From contig NZ_PDLO01000007.1 of assembly GCF_002631205.1 (NCBI RefSeq), positions 162,272-226,271 of the forward strand: a DNA stretch of 64,000 nucleotides, in the 5' to 3' direction. Source of the DNA: Neolewinella marina. GTDB taxonomy: Bacteria > Bacteroidota > Bacteroidia > Chitinophagales > Saprospiraceae. The notes under the pieces were generated by a model, which did not search any database, was not told where the DNA came from, and saw nothing but the letters and a program-made list of their open reading frames with translations. Shown piece by piece: positions 26,197-35,325 of the stretch (positions within the stretch are counted from its first letter, which is position 1; each line of letters opens with the position of its first letter). The position numbers were made by a program, and so were the translations under genes.

Positions 26197-27069
26197 ATGA
26201 CCCTTGACCCCAACGCCTTAGACACCCGTGACCTCTACACCTGTCTGTCGACCGCCGTGGCTCCCCGGCCCATCGCCTTCGCCTCGACGGTGGATGCCGA
26301 AGGGCGGATCAACCTGAGCCCCTTCAGCTACTTCAACGTATTCAGTACCACCCCGCCCATATTGGTATTTTCGCCGATCCGGCGGGGCAGGGACGGCTCC
26401 GCCAAGGACACCCTGAACAATGTACACGCCGTGCCGGAGGTGGTCATCAACATCGTCAACTACGCCATGGTCGAGCAGATGTCGCTGACCAGCACCGAGT
26501 ACCCCACCGGGGTCAACGAATTCGAAAAGGGGGGATTCACGCCACTCGCCAGCGATTGCGTACGCCCGCCCCGGGTGAAGGAATCACCGGTATCCTTTGA
26601 GTGCCGGGTGGACCAGGTCATTCCCCTCGGAGACGGCGGCGGTGCCGGAAACCTGGTCGTGGCCCGGGTGGTGCGCATTCACATCGACGAATCCGTCCTG
26701 GACGACAAGGGCCAGCTCGACACCCGCAAACTCGACCTGGTGGCCCGCATGGGCGGCAACGACTATTGCCGCGCCACTCCGGCGAACCTGTTTGAGATTC
26801 CCAAGCCGTTGCGGACCCTCGGGCAGGGGGTAGACCAGTTGCCGGCCCACATCCGCGAAAGCACGGTGCTTACCGGCAATAACCTCGGTCGCCTGGGCAA
26901 CCTCGAAAAGTTACCCGACGAAAACCTCCGGCGGGAAGTAGGGGAGTGGCCGGAAGTGATCGCGGCCCGGGAAACCGGCACCGAGGCCCTCCACCGGCTG
27001 GCCCAGCAGTACCTGGAGGCAGGGCAGACCGAAGAGGCCCTGGCCGTACTGTTGCACGCTGCGCCTTGA
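26197..27069 (+). CDS. Flavin reductase-like (FMN-binding split barrel) protein
   Basis: A 290-residue protein whose first ~200 residues form a flavin-reductase-like split barrel (YTCLSTAVAPRPIAFASTVD, NLSPFSYFNVFSTTPPILVF, DTLNNVHAVPEVVINIVNY, ESPVSFECRVDQVI). The last ~60 residues are an additional helical tail (LPDENLRREVGEWPEV, LHRLAQQYLEAGQTEEALAVLL). Genes of this type recur beside homogentisate genes in Bacteroidota. A flavin- or ring-oxidation role in the pathway is inference; it has no His-Asp catalytic pair of its own that I can name. Confidence 0.8.
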   Translation: MTLDPNALDTRDLYTCLSTAVAPRPIAFASTVDAEGRINLSPFSYFNVFSTTPPILVFSPIRRGRDGSAKDTLNNVHAVPEVVINIVNYAMVEQMSLTSTEYPTGVNEFEKGGFTPLASDCVRPPRVKESPVSFECRVDQVIPLGDGGGAGNLVVARVVRIHIDESVLDDKGQLDTRKLDLVARMGGNDYCRATPANLFEIPKPLRTLGQGVDQLPAHIRESTVLTGNNLGRLGNLEKLPDENLRREVGEWPEVIAARETGTEALHRLAQQYLEAGQTEEALAVLLHAAP

Positions 27070-27109
27070 TGCTGCCCTGCTTTATTAACCCACGAAACCT
27101 TGCCTTCCC

Positions 27110-27556
27110 ATGAAGATCACCCAGCACGACTTTCCGACCCTTCACCGCTTTCCCGTCCACTGGGGAGATATGGACAGCGCCCAGCACGTCAATAACCTGG
27201 TCTACCTGCGCTGGGCCGAAACCGCCCGGGTACTGTACTTCAAGGCGATGGGCGTGAATACCCGGTTTGCCCCCGGCGACACCGGAGCCATTTTGGCTTA
27301 CCAGGATTGCAAGTACACCTTTCCGATGACATATCCCGACACCGCGCTGGTGGGGGTGCGTACGGTTGAGGTGAATGAGGACCGGTTCACCCTGGAGACG
27401 GCCATCTTCTCCGAGCACCACAACCGGCTGGCGGCGATCACCCGGCAGGTCATTGTTCCCTACGACTACGGGGCACTGCGGAAAGCACCCATGCCCGACG
27501 CCTGGCGGGAAGGCATCCGGCGGGCGGATGCACCCGAACCAGCCCGCGACAAATAA
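27110..27556 (+). CDS. Hotdog-fold acyl-CoA thioesterase
   Basis: A 148-residue protein of the 4-hydroxybenzoyl-CoA thioesterase family. VHWGDMDSAQHVNNLVYLRWAE (shown here as the family start) holds the catalytic Asp and the hotdog helix. KYTFPMTYPDTALVGVRTVEV is the strand pair. It would hydrolyse an acyl- or aryl-CoA. Forty bases downstream of the flavin reductase-like gene, it is probably the last gene of the homogentisate operon. Substrate unknown. Confidence 0.82.
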   Translation: MKITQHDFPTLHRFPVHWGDMDSAQHVNNLVYLRWAETARVLYFKAMGVNTRFAPGDTGAILAYQDCKYTFPMTYPDTALVGVRTVEVNEDRFTLETAIFSEHHNRLAAITRQVIVPYDYGALRKAPMPDAWREGIRRADAPEPARDK

Positions 27557-27735
27557 AAAGGACCACTACCAGGGGCAGCGGTCCGGGGATCAGGTTTATT
27601 TAGCTTAATCTTGAACCTGCGCTCCGGCGGCATATTTCAGCAAGGCCGTAAACGGAAGTTGTGTTAGTAAAACACAAAAAAATCACACGGTGTTCGCGCT
27701 TAAGTAATTATAGTTGCGAAAAATGCGAAAAAAAA

Positions 27736-27761
27736 TGGCGCCCTCCCAAGGGAAGGCGCCA
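27736..27761 (-). terminator. Intrinsic terminator of the Hsp20 gene
   Basis: On the minus strand the stem GGCGCC(TTCCC)...(GGGAG)GGCGCC is followed by A and eight T (complement of 27728-27735). It lies 30 bases after the Hsp20 stop. Confidence 0.8.
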
Positions 27762-27790
27762 ATCCGTGTTCAGGGTAGGTGCGAACTGCC

Positions 27791-28228
27791 CTAGTTTATG
27801 CTGATCTGCCGGGGCGGTTTCTCCCGGGCTTCTTCCTGTTTCGGCAGCACCAGGCGAAGAATGCCATCCTCGTAGGTAGCCTCTATTTCCTGGTCGTTGA
27901 CGACCTGGTTGTTGAGGTTGAAGGAGCGCTGGAAGGACTGATAGCTGAACTCGCGGCGGGAATATTTGCCGGCTTCTTCTTCCTCCTTTTCGTTGCGTAC
28001 CTCGCTGCGGATGGTGAGGACATTGTTGTGCAATTCAATGCTGAAGTCCTCCTTCTTCATGCCGGGGGCAGCCATCTCCACGATAAATTCATCCCCGGTT
28101 TCCCGTACGTTGACGGAAGGCAGGGTCGTGGTAGTGCTGGAAAAATTACGGTTGCGCCAGTCGAAGAGGTTATTCCAGTCGTCGTCTAAAAATCTGGACA
28201 TCGCTGGCAGTACTGAATTACTACGCAT
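27791..28228 (-). CDS. Small heat-shock protein, Hsp20/alpha-crystallin family
   Basis: A 145-residue chaperone that holds unfolding proteins. After an N-terminal arm (FLDDDWNNLFDWRNRNF), the alpha-crystallin domain spans ~35-130 (VNVRETGDEFIVEMAAPGMK, DGILRLVLPK with the GxLxLxxPK end). A C-terminal I-x-I-like tail is present (QISIN). Length is normal. A possible -7 box AATCTTTG (28240-28233) ends 4 bases before the ATG. No heat-shock operator is recognised. Confidence 0.93.
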   Translation of the reverse strand: MRSNSVLPAMSRFLDDDWNNLFDWRNRNFSSTTTTLPSVNVRETGDEFIVEMAAPGMKKEDFSIELHNNVLTIRSEVRNEKEEEEAGKYSRREFSYQSFQRSFNLNNQVVNDQEIEATYEDGILRLVLPKQEEAREKPPRQISIN

Positions 28229-28446
28229 GACTCAAAGATTTAGGTTGAACAATGAATTACCGCCTTACCTCAGGCAAATGCCGTGCAAAATTCCCGTTTT
28301 TGACGAAATGACAGAAGAATATGCAAATTTGACATTCTCACGGTCCGGTGGATACAGGGGCGGAGCACATTTTGACACCCCCGGCCGCGTGGCCGGCTCC
28401 GGCCCCTTCAGAGAACTTTAGCGAGCGTGAGGAATTCCTGTCTCAT

Positions 28447-30342
28447 ATGACGGACGAACAGCAAGCGGAGATTGCGGAACTGCGGCGGCTCACCGACCTG
28501 GAGCGTCAGGAGGAGCGCCGGCTGCACCTGGAAGTGATACAGGCCATGCCCCTCGTGCAGCGGGTGGACAAGGGCTACAGCTGGTACCCCTTACAGGTCA
28601 TGGAGTCGGGCTACGGCATTGGGGAGCGCCCCTACGTGGTGGTGACGCGGGAAGGGGAGGAGGCCCACCAGTTCCGGGCGGGGACCTCCGTGAATCTGTT
28701 TACCACCCAACCCGAAACCCGCTCTCCCGAACGAACCGGCGTCATCCAGTACGTCAAGAAGGATCGGATGAAGATCATCCTTGGCGGGGAGGACCCTCCG
28801 GGGTGGTTGCAGCGGGGTGGGGTGGGCGTCGACCTGATGTTCGACGAGCGTACCTACGTCGAAATGGAGAAGGCGATGCAGCTGCTGTCCACGGCCCGGG
28901 GCAACCGCACCGCTGAATTGCGGGACGTCATCATGGGCGCCCGGCCGGCCGAGTACCAGCCCGTGCCCGCCGAGCGGGTAGCCCATCTCACCGAACTCAA
29001 CGACAGCCAGCGCGCGGCCGTCCGGGAAATCCTGGGCGCCAGCCACCTCAGCCTGATCCACGGCCCTCCGGGAACGGGAAAGACCACTACGCTGGTCGCG
29101 GCGGTCGGGGAGCTGATCAAGACGGAAACCACCGTGCTATTCTGTGCGCCGAGCAACAGCGCCGCCGACCTGGTCACCCTGCGCATGGCGGCCCGCGGCA
29201 TCCGGGTGGTGCGTACCGGCAACATCAGCCGAGTGGAGGATGACGTGATGCGCCACACCCTGGAAGTGCAGATCGCCGAGCACCCCGACACCAAGCAGGT
29301 AAAGAAACTGCGGCTCGAAGCGGCCGAGCTGCGCCGCAAGGCCAAACGGATACGCGGGGGGCGCGACAAGGGACTCGCCTTCGCGGAGGCCGGCCGCCTC
29401 AGCGGTTGGGCCCGACAATTGGAAGACCACCTGCTGGGGTACGTGCTGGACGCTGCCGAGGTGATCGTGTGCACCCTGGTGGGCGCGGCGGCATCGGTGC
29501 TGGGTGACCGTACCTTCAAGACCTGCATCATCGACGAGGCGGCCCAGGCCCTGGAGCCGGCCTCCTGGATCCCCATCACCAAAGCCAACCGCGTCGTACT
29601 GGCCGGCGACCCCTACCAGCTGCCGCCCACCGTGAAGAGCAAGGACGCCGAGCGGGGTGGCTTCGGCATTACCCTGCTGGAAAAGGCCCTGGAGCGCCAC
29701 GGGCGCAACGCCCTGCTTGACGTCCAGTACCGGATGAACGAGCGCATTATGGGCTTCAGCAACGAGTATTTCTACGCCGGCAAACTCATAGCCGCCCCCG
29801 GGGTGGCCGAGCGCACCCTGCCCGGGGTAAGCCTGGCGGAGAGCGTTGTCTTCATCGATACGGCCGGCACCGGCTTCGAAGAAAGCCTGCACCCCCAATT
29901 CAAGAGCCGCTACAACGAGGGCGAAATCGGCATCCTCATCGAGCACCTGCTGCAATTGAAAGGCAGCATCCCGCCGGAATACCCCCTGCCGCGGGTGGCC
30001 GTCATCAGTCCCTACCGCGAGCAGGCCGTGCGGGCCGAGGACCGGCTGGAGGAGGTTGCGGAACTGGTCGACCTGGACATTACGGTCAACACCATTGACG
30101 GCTTCCAGGGCCGCGAACGGGCGGTGGTGTACCTCACCCTGGTGCGCAGCAACCACCGGGCCGAGATCGGCTTCCTCAACGACTACCGTCGCATGAACGT
30201 GGCGCTGACCCGGGCCAAGCTGCACCTGGTGGTGATCGGCGACAGTGCCACCATCGGGAACGATCCCTTCTTTGCCGGTTTTCTGGCTTACGTGGAGCGG
30301 CAGGGCACCTATCAGACGGCCTGGGAATACATGACGGGTTAA
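28447..30342 (+). CDS. Superfamily 1B helicase, UPF1/SMUBP-2 (IGHMBP2) type
   Basis: A 631-residue helicase for DNA or RNA. Residues ~1-170 are the beta-barrel and stalk region (MTDEQQAEIAELRRLTDLE...). The motor core has motif I GPPGTGKTTT, motif Ia FCAPSNSAADLV, motif II IIDEAAQALEP (DEAA), motif III LAGDPYQLPPTV, motif IV LDVQYRMNERI, motif V TVNTIDGFQGRE and motif VI NVALTRAK. A coiled insertion (~260-340, KKLRLEAAELRRKAKRIRGG) is typical of subdomain 1C. ATG 28447 is chosen over upstream frames without family sequence. Bacterial role unknown. Confidence 0.9.
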   Translation: MTDEQQAEIAELRRLTDLERQEERRLHLEVIQAMPLVQRVDKGYSWYPLQVMESGYGIGERPYVVVTREGEEAHQFRAGTSVNLFTTQPETRSPERTGVIQYVKKDRMKIILGGEDPPGWLQRGGVGVDLMFDERTYVEMEKAMQLLSTARGNRTAELRDVIMGARPAEYQPVPAERVAHLTELNDSQRAAVREILGASHLSLIHGPPGTGKTTTLVAAVGELIKTETTVLFCAPSNSAADLVTLRMAARGIRVVRTGNISRVEDDVMRHTLEVQIAEHPDTKQVKKLRLEAAELRRKAKRIRGGRDKGLAFAEAGRLSGWARQLEDHLLGYVLDAAEVIVCTLVGAAASVLGDRTFKTCIIDEAAQALEPASWIPITKANRVVLAGDPYQLPPTVKSKDAERGGFGITLLEKALERHGRNALLDVQYRMNERIMGFSNEYFYAGKLIAAPGVAERTLPGVSLAESVVFIDTAGTGFEESLHPQFKSRYNEGEIGILIEHLLQLKGSIPPEYPLPRVAVISPYREQAVRAEDRLEEVAELVDLDITVNTIDGFQGRERAVVYLTLVRSNHRAEIGFLNDYRRMNVALTRAKLHLVVIGDSATIGNDPFFAGFLAYVERQGTYQTAWEYMTG

Positions 30343-30380
30343 ATGTCGGCGGGGCCATCCTTCAGTCACGGGCCGTGTGC

Positions 30381-30388
30381 TAGCTTTG
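30381..30388 (+). promoter_or_regulatory. -7 box TAGCTTTG of the FKBP lipoprotein gene
   Basis: Exact match to TAnnTTTG, 20 bases before the ATG at 30409. It supports that start over an ATG at 30343. Confidence 0.55.
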
Positions 30389-30408
30389 CGCTTCCCAAAA
30401 TTTCTGAT

Positions 30409-30897
30409 ATGTCATTCCGTATTTTTCTCCCCTTCCTCTGTTTCACCGTGCTGGCCTCGGGCTGCCTGAAGGACGACGACCCGATCACCCCCTCCGTTTG
30501 CGAGGAGGGCCTTATTTCGGTTGACGCCTACGCCGCTGCCGACACCTTCACCTACACCGAACTCGACGATACGGGGCTGCTGTACCACATCAGCGCGCCG
30601 GGCTCCACGGAGAAGCCCACCGTCAACAGCGGCGTGACCGTGAACTACGTGGGGGCAGTCACCAACGGGCGGGTATTCGACCGCAGTGCCAACGGCCCGG
30701 TAAGCTTTCCCCTGAGTAACCTGATCGAGGGCTGGAAGCTGGGCCTTCCCCTGATCGGCCGTGGCGGAAAGATCCGTCTGCTGATCCCCTCCGAGCTGGG
30801 CTACGGCAGCCGCGGCAGCTGCAGTTTTGGACAGTGCTCGATCTGCCCGGATTCGGATCTGGTGTTTGATATTGAGCTGGTGGATTTTAACGGGTAG
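30409..30897 (+). CDS. FKBP-type peptidyl-prolyl isomerase lipoprotein
   Basis: A 162-residue protein. The lipobox LASGC (residues ~17-21) predicts a lipid-anchored protein outside the inner membrane. The C-terminal ~100 residues are an FKBP domain (VTVNYVGAVTNGRVFDRS, VSFPLSNLIEGWKLGLPLI, GGKIRLLIPSELGYG, DLVFDIELVDF). The loop after the catalytic GYG is Cys-rich (GSCSFGQCSICPDSD) instead of the usual short IPP segment, so disulfides are possible. It would assist folding of exported proteins. Confidence 0.88.
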   Translation: MSFRIFLPFLCFTVLASGCLKDDDPITPSVCEEGLISVDAYAAADTFTYTELDDTGLLYHISAPGSTEKPTVNSGVTVNYVGAVTNGRVFDRSANGPVSFPLSNLIEGWKLGLPLIGRGGKIRLLIPSELGYGSRGSCSFGQCSICPDSDLVFDIELVDFNG

Positions 30898-30913
30898 GGT
30901 TTCTGTCCCTCTT

Positions 30914-31122
30914 TGTCAGACATCGGATATTAGCTGGCTGCCGTCTTGTCAGACATCGGATGTCTGACATTTTGACAAAGGTCTAAAAACCAGGCCTTGT
31001 GCTGTAATTAGGCCCTGACGCAGGACATTTGGTTCCGTGTTACGTAGGTAAAGTGTCCGAAACATTCTGTCAGACATCGGATGTCTGACAGAATGTCCGG
31101 CCGACAACATCCGATGTCTGCC
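30914..31122. repeat. Cluster of palindromic repeats (MITE- or REP-like) after the permease gene
   Basis: The gap between the FKBP and permease genes holds four copies of one unit. A half copy is at 30914-30928. A full palindrome with arms TGTCAGACATC and GATGTCTGACA around a G is at 30947-30969. An extended palindrome is at 31062-31096. An inverted half copy ACATCCGATGTCTG is at 31107-31120. The stretch from 30947 to 31122 has the same outer arrangement as 32821-32961 beyond the permease. No coding sequence is seen. Confidence 0.75.
31062..31096. repeat. Perfect 17+1+17 palindrome
   Basis: Arms ACATTCTGTCAGACATC (31062-31078) and its exact complement (31080-31096) around a single G. It contains the repeat core of the surrounding cluster extended by six bases on each side. 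Confidence 0.85.
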
Positions 31123-32528
31123 TACAAAATCTCAGGCCGTTTCAGGTTGCTGTGCCGTACCCCGTAAAGGAAGTACACGACCACGCCCAGTCCCATCCAC
31201 GCCAGGAAACGCACCCAGGTGACCCACGGCAAGGAGAGCATGAGTCCCAGGCAGATGATCACGCACAGTGAGCAGACCAGTTGGTAGGCCGGGGTGCGGA
31301 ATTTGCGGGGGGCATCAGGCCGGCGGACGCGTAGTATCCAGATCCCGATGGCCACCAGGACGAAGGCGAAGAGGGTGCCAATGTTGGTCAGTTCCGCCGC
31401 CACGCTGATGTCGACCGTGGCCGCAAGCACCGCAACGAAGAGACCTACGACCACCGTAGCGAAGGTTGGGGTAGCAAACCGGGCATTCACCCGCGAAAGC
31501 TTATCGCTCAGCAATCCATCCCGGCTCATGGTGTAAATGATTCGGATCTGCCCGAGTTGCATCACCAGCAGAACGGTCGGCATGGTCAGGGTTACCCCGA
31601 TGGCGATAAGCAAGGCAATGTTGGTTTCACCCACCGATATCAGGGCTTCCGCCACGGGCTTCTCGTTAGCCAGTACACTCAGCGGAGCCATGCCGGTGAG
31701 GACCGCGGCTACCGCGATATAGAGCAGGGTACAAACGACAAGCGCTCCGATCATGGCAATCGGCAGGTCGCGCTGCGGGCGTTTTGCCTCTTCGGAGGTA
31801 GTACTTACGGCATCGAAGCCCACGTAGGCAAAAAACACCAGGGCGGCCCCCGACATAATGCCCTTCCAGCCGTTGGGTGCAAAAGGTTCCCAGTGGGTGG
31901 CGGGCGCAAAGTGGGGTAGACCGTAGTATAGGAAGAGGCTCACCAGAACCAGTTTTAAAATGACCAGTACCGCGTTCACCCGGGCCGATTCCTGGATGCC
32001 TACGTACAGCAAACCGCTTATGGCCAGCGTAATCAGTAGAGCCGGAAGGTTCAGCAGGGCCGTTTCAGTAGGCAGGGTTCCCAACACCTGGGCGTAGGTA
32101 GTTTCCACCGCCGGGGTTAGGGGAGTCCAGATTCCGGAAGGCAATTGCACCATGGTTGTTCCCGTGGCCGCACTGAGGTAGCCCGGCAAGTGCAGGCCAA
32201 AACCGTCGAGAAGGTTCTTGAAGTAGCCCGACCAGCCAATGGCTACGGCGACGTTACCGACGGCGTACTCCAGCACTAAGTCCCAGCCAATGATCCAGGC
32301 GAAAATTTCACCAAAGGAGCTGTAGGAATAGGTATACGCGCTGCCGGAAACGGGAATCATGGACGCAAACTCCGCGTAGCAGAGGGCCGCGAACAGGCAC
32401 GCCAGACCAGTAATGACGAAGGAAATAGTGAGGGCCGGTCCCGCGCCCAGCGCGTGTTCCGTGCCGGCGGCCGCTTCACCAGTGAGTACAAAAATGCCGG
32501 TGCCAATGATGGCACCGATGCCCAACAT
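31122..32528 (-). CDS. APC-family amino acid permease, 5' end apparently frameshifted
   Basis: A 468-residue transporter from the first in-frame ATG, with 12 hydrophobic helices. TM1 holds the substrate-binding GIGAIIGTGIFVLTG and TM2-3 ITGLACLFAALCYAEFASMIP, followed by GSAYTYSYSSFGE, as in YfnA/CAT-type cationic or branched amino-acid permeases. The usual cytoplasmic N-terminal tail is missing from this frame. It is present just upstream: a second frame starts ATG 32629 (IQQLLRKKSLEQLQRG) and the permease frame continues it (GESSLKRSLGVFDLT) after a C run at 32579-32583. One extra base in that run would join them into a normal protein. Either a sequencing error or a real mutation. Confidence 0.82.
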   Translation of the reverse strand: MLGIGAIIGTGIFVLTGEAAAGTEHALGAGPALTISFVITGLACLFAALCYAEFASMIPVSGSAYTYSYSSFGEIFAWIIGWDLVLEYAVGNVAVAIGWSGYFKNLLDGFGLHLPGYLSAATGTTMVQLPSGIWTPLTPAVETTYAQVLGTLPTETALLNLPALLITLAISGLLYVGIQESARVNAVLVILKLVLVSLFLYYGLPHFAPATHWEPFAPNGWKGIMSGAALVFFAYVGFDAVSTTSEEAKRPQRDLPIAMIGALVVCTLLYIAVAAVLTGMAPLSVLANEKPVAEALISVGETNIALLIAIGVTLTMPTVLLVMQLGQIRIIYTMSRDGLLSDKLSRVNARFATPTFATVVVGLFVAVLAATVDISVAAELTNIGTLFAFVLVAIGIWILRVRRPDAPRKFRTPAYQLVCSLCVIICLGLMLSLPWVTWVRFLAWMGLGVVVYFLYGVRHSNLKRPEIL

Positions 32529-32820
32529 CGTGAGGTCGAAAACTCCCAGGGAACGCTTGAGCGAGGATTCTCCGGATTCCCCCGCTGGAGTTGTTCCAGC
32601 GATTTTTTCCGAAGCAGTTGTTGGATCATTTGGGGTGGGGGAAGAATGGTTCGGAAGGCGAAATTATGGGCAAGGGAACCGCATTATCTCTTTCCGGTCG
32701 CACTATATTTTTGGCAGGTAAACAAATGATAGATAGTAAGTTAAGTATGGTAGTTGCGGCGATGCACGCTGGTTCCGTGCACCGGGGGATGCCACCTCGA
32801 ACGCTGGGACCCTGCCCACC

Positions 32821-32961
32821 TGTCGGACATCGGATGTCTGACAATTTGACGGGACAAAAACTGGGCAATATACGAGCGTTTGCGTCCAAATCCCGGGAAA
32901 AACCCTTCTATTTAATAAAATACCATTTGGATGTCCCAAAAATAACATCCGATGTCTGCCA
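32821..32961. repeat. Repeat-bounded element upstream of the permease gene (MITE-like)
   Basis: The left end TGTCGGACATC-G-GATGTCTGACA (32821-32843, one mismatch between arms) is followed by ATTTGAC. The right end is ACATCCGATGTCTGCC (32945-32960). The two ends are inverted copies of each other, as in a small non-coding mobile element of about 140 bases. An inner inverted repeat TCCAAAT/ATTTGGA lies between. The rest of the 32630-32972 gap shows no gene; the permease promoter should be near 32640-32700. Confidence 0.6.
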
Positions 32962-32972
32962 AAAAGTCACCA

Positions 32973-35300
32973 TCACTCCACCCCCCAACTCCGGTTCGGC
33001 TCCGCGCCCACCGTCAACTCCAGCAGGCCACCGCGGGCAAAGGTTTCGTGGGAGAACTCGACGCTGTTCCAGTCCTGGCCGTTGAGGCGGGCAGACTGAA
33101 TGTAGAGGTTGTCGGTAGGATTTCCTTCGGTGCGGATGGTGAAGGTTTTCCCGGGGTAGTAGGTCTGGTTTAGTTGGATTACCACCTCGTCGAAGAGGGG
33201 AGTGGTGATCTCGTAACCAGGCTCGGTGGCCGCACTGCCGTCGACGCTGAACAGACCGATAGCCATCAAGGCGCCCAGGGCACCCATCTGCCCCTGGTCC
33301 TCGTCACCGTGGTAGCCGCCGTAGGGGGTGGTTTCCCCGTAGCGATCCTTGACGATGCGGACCCACTTCTGGCTGAGCCAGGGAGCGCCGACCTTGTTGA
33401 AGAGGTGGGCCATACCGGTGCTGGGCTGGTTGGCGTAGTCCACCCAGTTCACGGCGTGGTTCTTGTCGTCGGCCTGCAGCCAGTTCTTGCTCTGCTTTTC
33501 GAAGCTGGATTCCAGGCTGGCGATGTAGGCCTCCCGGCCCCCGAACAGCTCGGCCAGGGCCGGCACGTCGTGGGGCACGTAATGGCTGTAAATGGCCGAG
33601 TTGGCCTCGCAAAAGCCCCGGGCACTGAACTGGTCGGCGGTCGCCACGGGGGCGAAATCCGCCATCCAGCTGCCGTCGATCTCCCGCGGGTGCATCCAGC
33701 CGGTGGCGGGGTTCCAGAGGTGGCGGTAGTTTTTGGAGCGTTCCATGAAGAGGGCGTAGTCCTCCTCCTTGCCCAGGGTGCGGGCGATCTGGGCCAGACA
33801 CCAATCCTGGTAGGCATACTCCAAGGTCATGGAAGCCCCGTCCTTGTGGTACCCCTTGCCGGGCAGCCCCTCCGGTACGTAGCCCCGCTCGACGTAGTAT
33901 TCCATCCCGCCACCCAGTCGGGTATAGTGCTCGTACCCTGCCTTGTCGCGGATCCCGCCGGGGAAGGCATTTTTGCGCAGGCCGGCGTAGACCTTCTCCA
34001 GGTCATAGCCCCGGTGCACGCCCCGGTTGATGGCGGCGGCGAAGAAGGAGACCGCCGGGTCGCCGATCATCACGAAGGTGTAGTTCCCGCCCGAAGGCCC
34101 GCGGGGAATCATGCCCCCGTTCTCGTACATGTCCTGCATGGTGCTGCCGAAACCGTCCAGCCGCTCCGGATAAGCCAGGGCCCAGAGGATGTCCAGCGAC
34201 CAGTGACTGCCCCACCAGGCGTCGAAGTTGTAGTGCGGAAACCGCGGGTTCCCTTCTTCGTCGAGTTTCACGCGGCGGATGCGGGTTTCCGGGCCGGTAT
34301 TGTCGGCGTAGTGGCCATCCACGTCGCTTACGATGCGCCGCCCCAGCAGGCTGTGCCACAGGTCGGTGTAAAACTTCACTTGTTGCTGTTCGGTGCCCCC
34401 GGTCACGTCGATCTTGCCCAGCTCGGTGTTCCACTCGGCGCGGGAATCGGCGACGACCTGCTCAAAATCCCAGTGGGAAAGCTCGGCTTCCAGGTTGCGG
34501 CGCGCGCCGTCCAGGGAGGTGTAGGAGAGGGCCACTTTCAATTGTACGGTATCGGTACCGGAGGGAAAGCTTAGGAAGGCGCCCGCGTCCTTGCCGCCCA
34601 CTGCTGCGGGCTGGCCGGTAAGCATTTTACCTTCCTCCCAGCCACCAAACCCGACCATGTCACGGTCCAGCTGGGCCACGAAGTAAACGGTGAAGGGCTT
34701 GGGGCGACGGTTGGTGGGGCCCATGACGGCCAGTCCCTCGATTTCGCGGTCCGACAACCGCCGTACCTCCGAGTAAAGGGTAGAATCGTGCGCCAGAAAG
34801 GCACCGGTATCAAAGTAGAGGTGGCGGTCTTGGTCCTCCCCCTCATAGGTGTACCGGTGAAAGCCCACCCGCGTGGTGCTGGTCAGCTCCGCGGTGACGT
34901 CGTAGCGGTCGAGGTGAATCCGATGGTAGCCCGGGTAGACCACCTCGGTGTCGTGGGAGAAGGGCGACAGGTAGGTGTCCGGCCCGCGGTGGCCCAGTAC
35001 CTCGCCGGTAGCCGGCATGACCAGGATGCCCGAGATCTGCCAGCCGTGAATGTGGCTGAAGCCCCGGACCACGGTGGAATCGTAGAGGTAGCCACTGCCC
35101 CAGCTGCCCTTGAGGTTGGTGTCCGGGCTTAGGTTGACCATGCCAAAGGGGCGGCTGGCGGAGTTGAAGTAGAACCACCGCGACTTATGGGTGTCGATCA
35201 GGGGATTCACCCGGGAAACGTAATCCGTGGTGTCGGGCGGGGAGGCCATGGCCAGTCCACCGAAGAAACAGAGCAAGAGAAGGAACATCGTGTACCGCAT
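32973..35300 (-). CDS. Glycoside hydrolase family 92 alpha-mannosidase
   Basis: A 775-residue secreted enzyme with a signal peptide (TMFLLLLCFFGGLAMASPP). The GH92 N-terminal beta-sandwich (VSRVNPLIDTHKSRWFYFNSASRPFGMVNLSPDT, split in the family pattern) and (alpha/alpha)6 catalytic domain are complete. Marks are GFSHIHGWQISG, HYNFDAWWGSHW, QPSTGMAHLFNKVGAP and HGDEDQGQMGALGALMAIG, which carries the catalytic acid Glu and nucleophilic base Asp. The family is calcium-dependent and removes alpha-1,2 or other mannose units from glycans. No SusC/D pair is adjacent. Confidence 0.92.
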   Translation of the reverse strand: MRYTMFLLLLCFFGGLAMASPPDTTDYVSRVNPLIDTHKSRWFYFNSASRPFGMVNLSPDTNLKGSWGSGYLYDSTVVRGFSHIHGWQISGILVMPATGEVLGHRGPDTYLSPFSHDTEVVYPGYHRIHLDRYDVTAELTSTTRVGFHRYTYEGEDQDRHLYFDTGAFLAHDSTLYSEVRRLSDREIEGLAVMGPTNRRPKPFTVYFVAQLDRDMVGFGGWEEGKMLTGQPAAVGGKDAGAFLSFPSGTDTVQLKVALSYTSLDGARRNLEAELSHWDFEQVVADSRAEWNTELGKIDVTGGTEQQQVKFYTDLWHSLLGRRIVSDVDGHYADNTGPETRIRRVKLDEEGNPRFPHYNFDAWWGSHWSLDILWALAYPERLDGFGSTMQDMYENGGMIPRGPSGGNYTFVMIGDPAVSFFAAAINRGVHRGYDLEKVYAGLRKNAFPGGIRDKAGYEHYTRLGGGMEYYVERGYVPEGLPGKGYHKDGASMTLEYAYQDWCLAQIARTLGKEEDYALFMERSKNYRHLWNPATGWMHPREIDGSWMADFAPVATADQFSARGFCEANSAIYSHYVPHDVPALAELFGGREAYIASLESSFEKQSKNWLQADDKNHAVNWVDYANQPSTGMAHLFNKVGAPWLSQKWVRIVKDRYGETTPYGGYHGDEDQGQMGALGALMAIGLFSVDGSAATEPGYEITTPLFDEVVIQLNQTYYPGKTFTIRTEGNPTDNLYIQSARLNGQDWNSVEFSHETFARGGLLELTVGAEPNRSWGVE

Positions 35301-35325
35301 CGCAGGAATTTGAGGAAAAGATACT

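Noticed and set aside
30914..31122. CRISPR array
   Set aside because: The repeats are palindromic, alternate in orientation, and have irregular spacing without uniform spacers; no cas gene is present.
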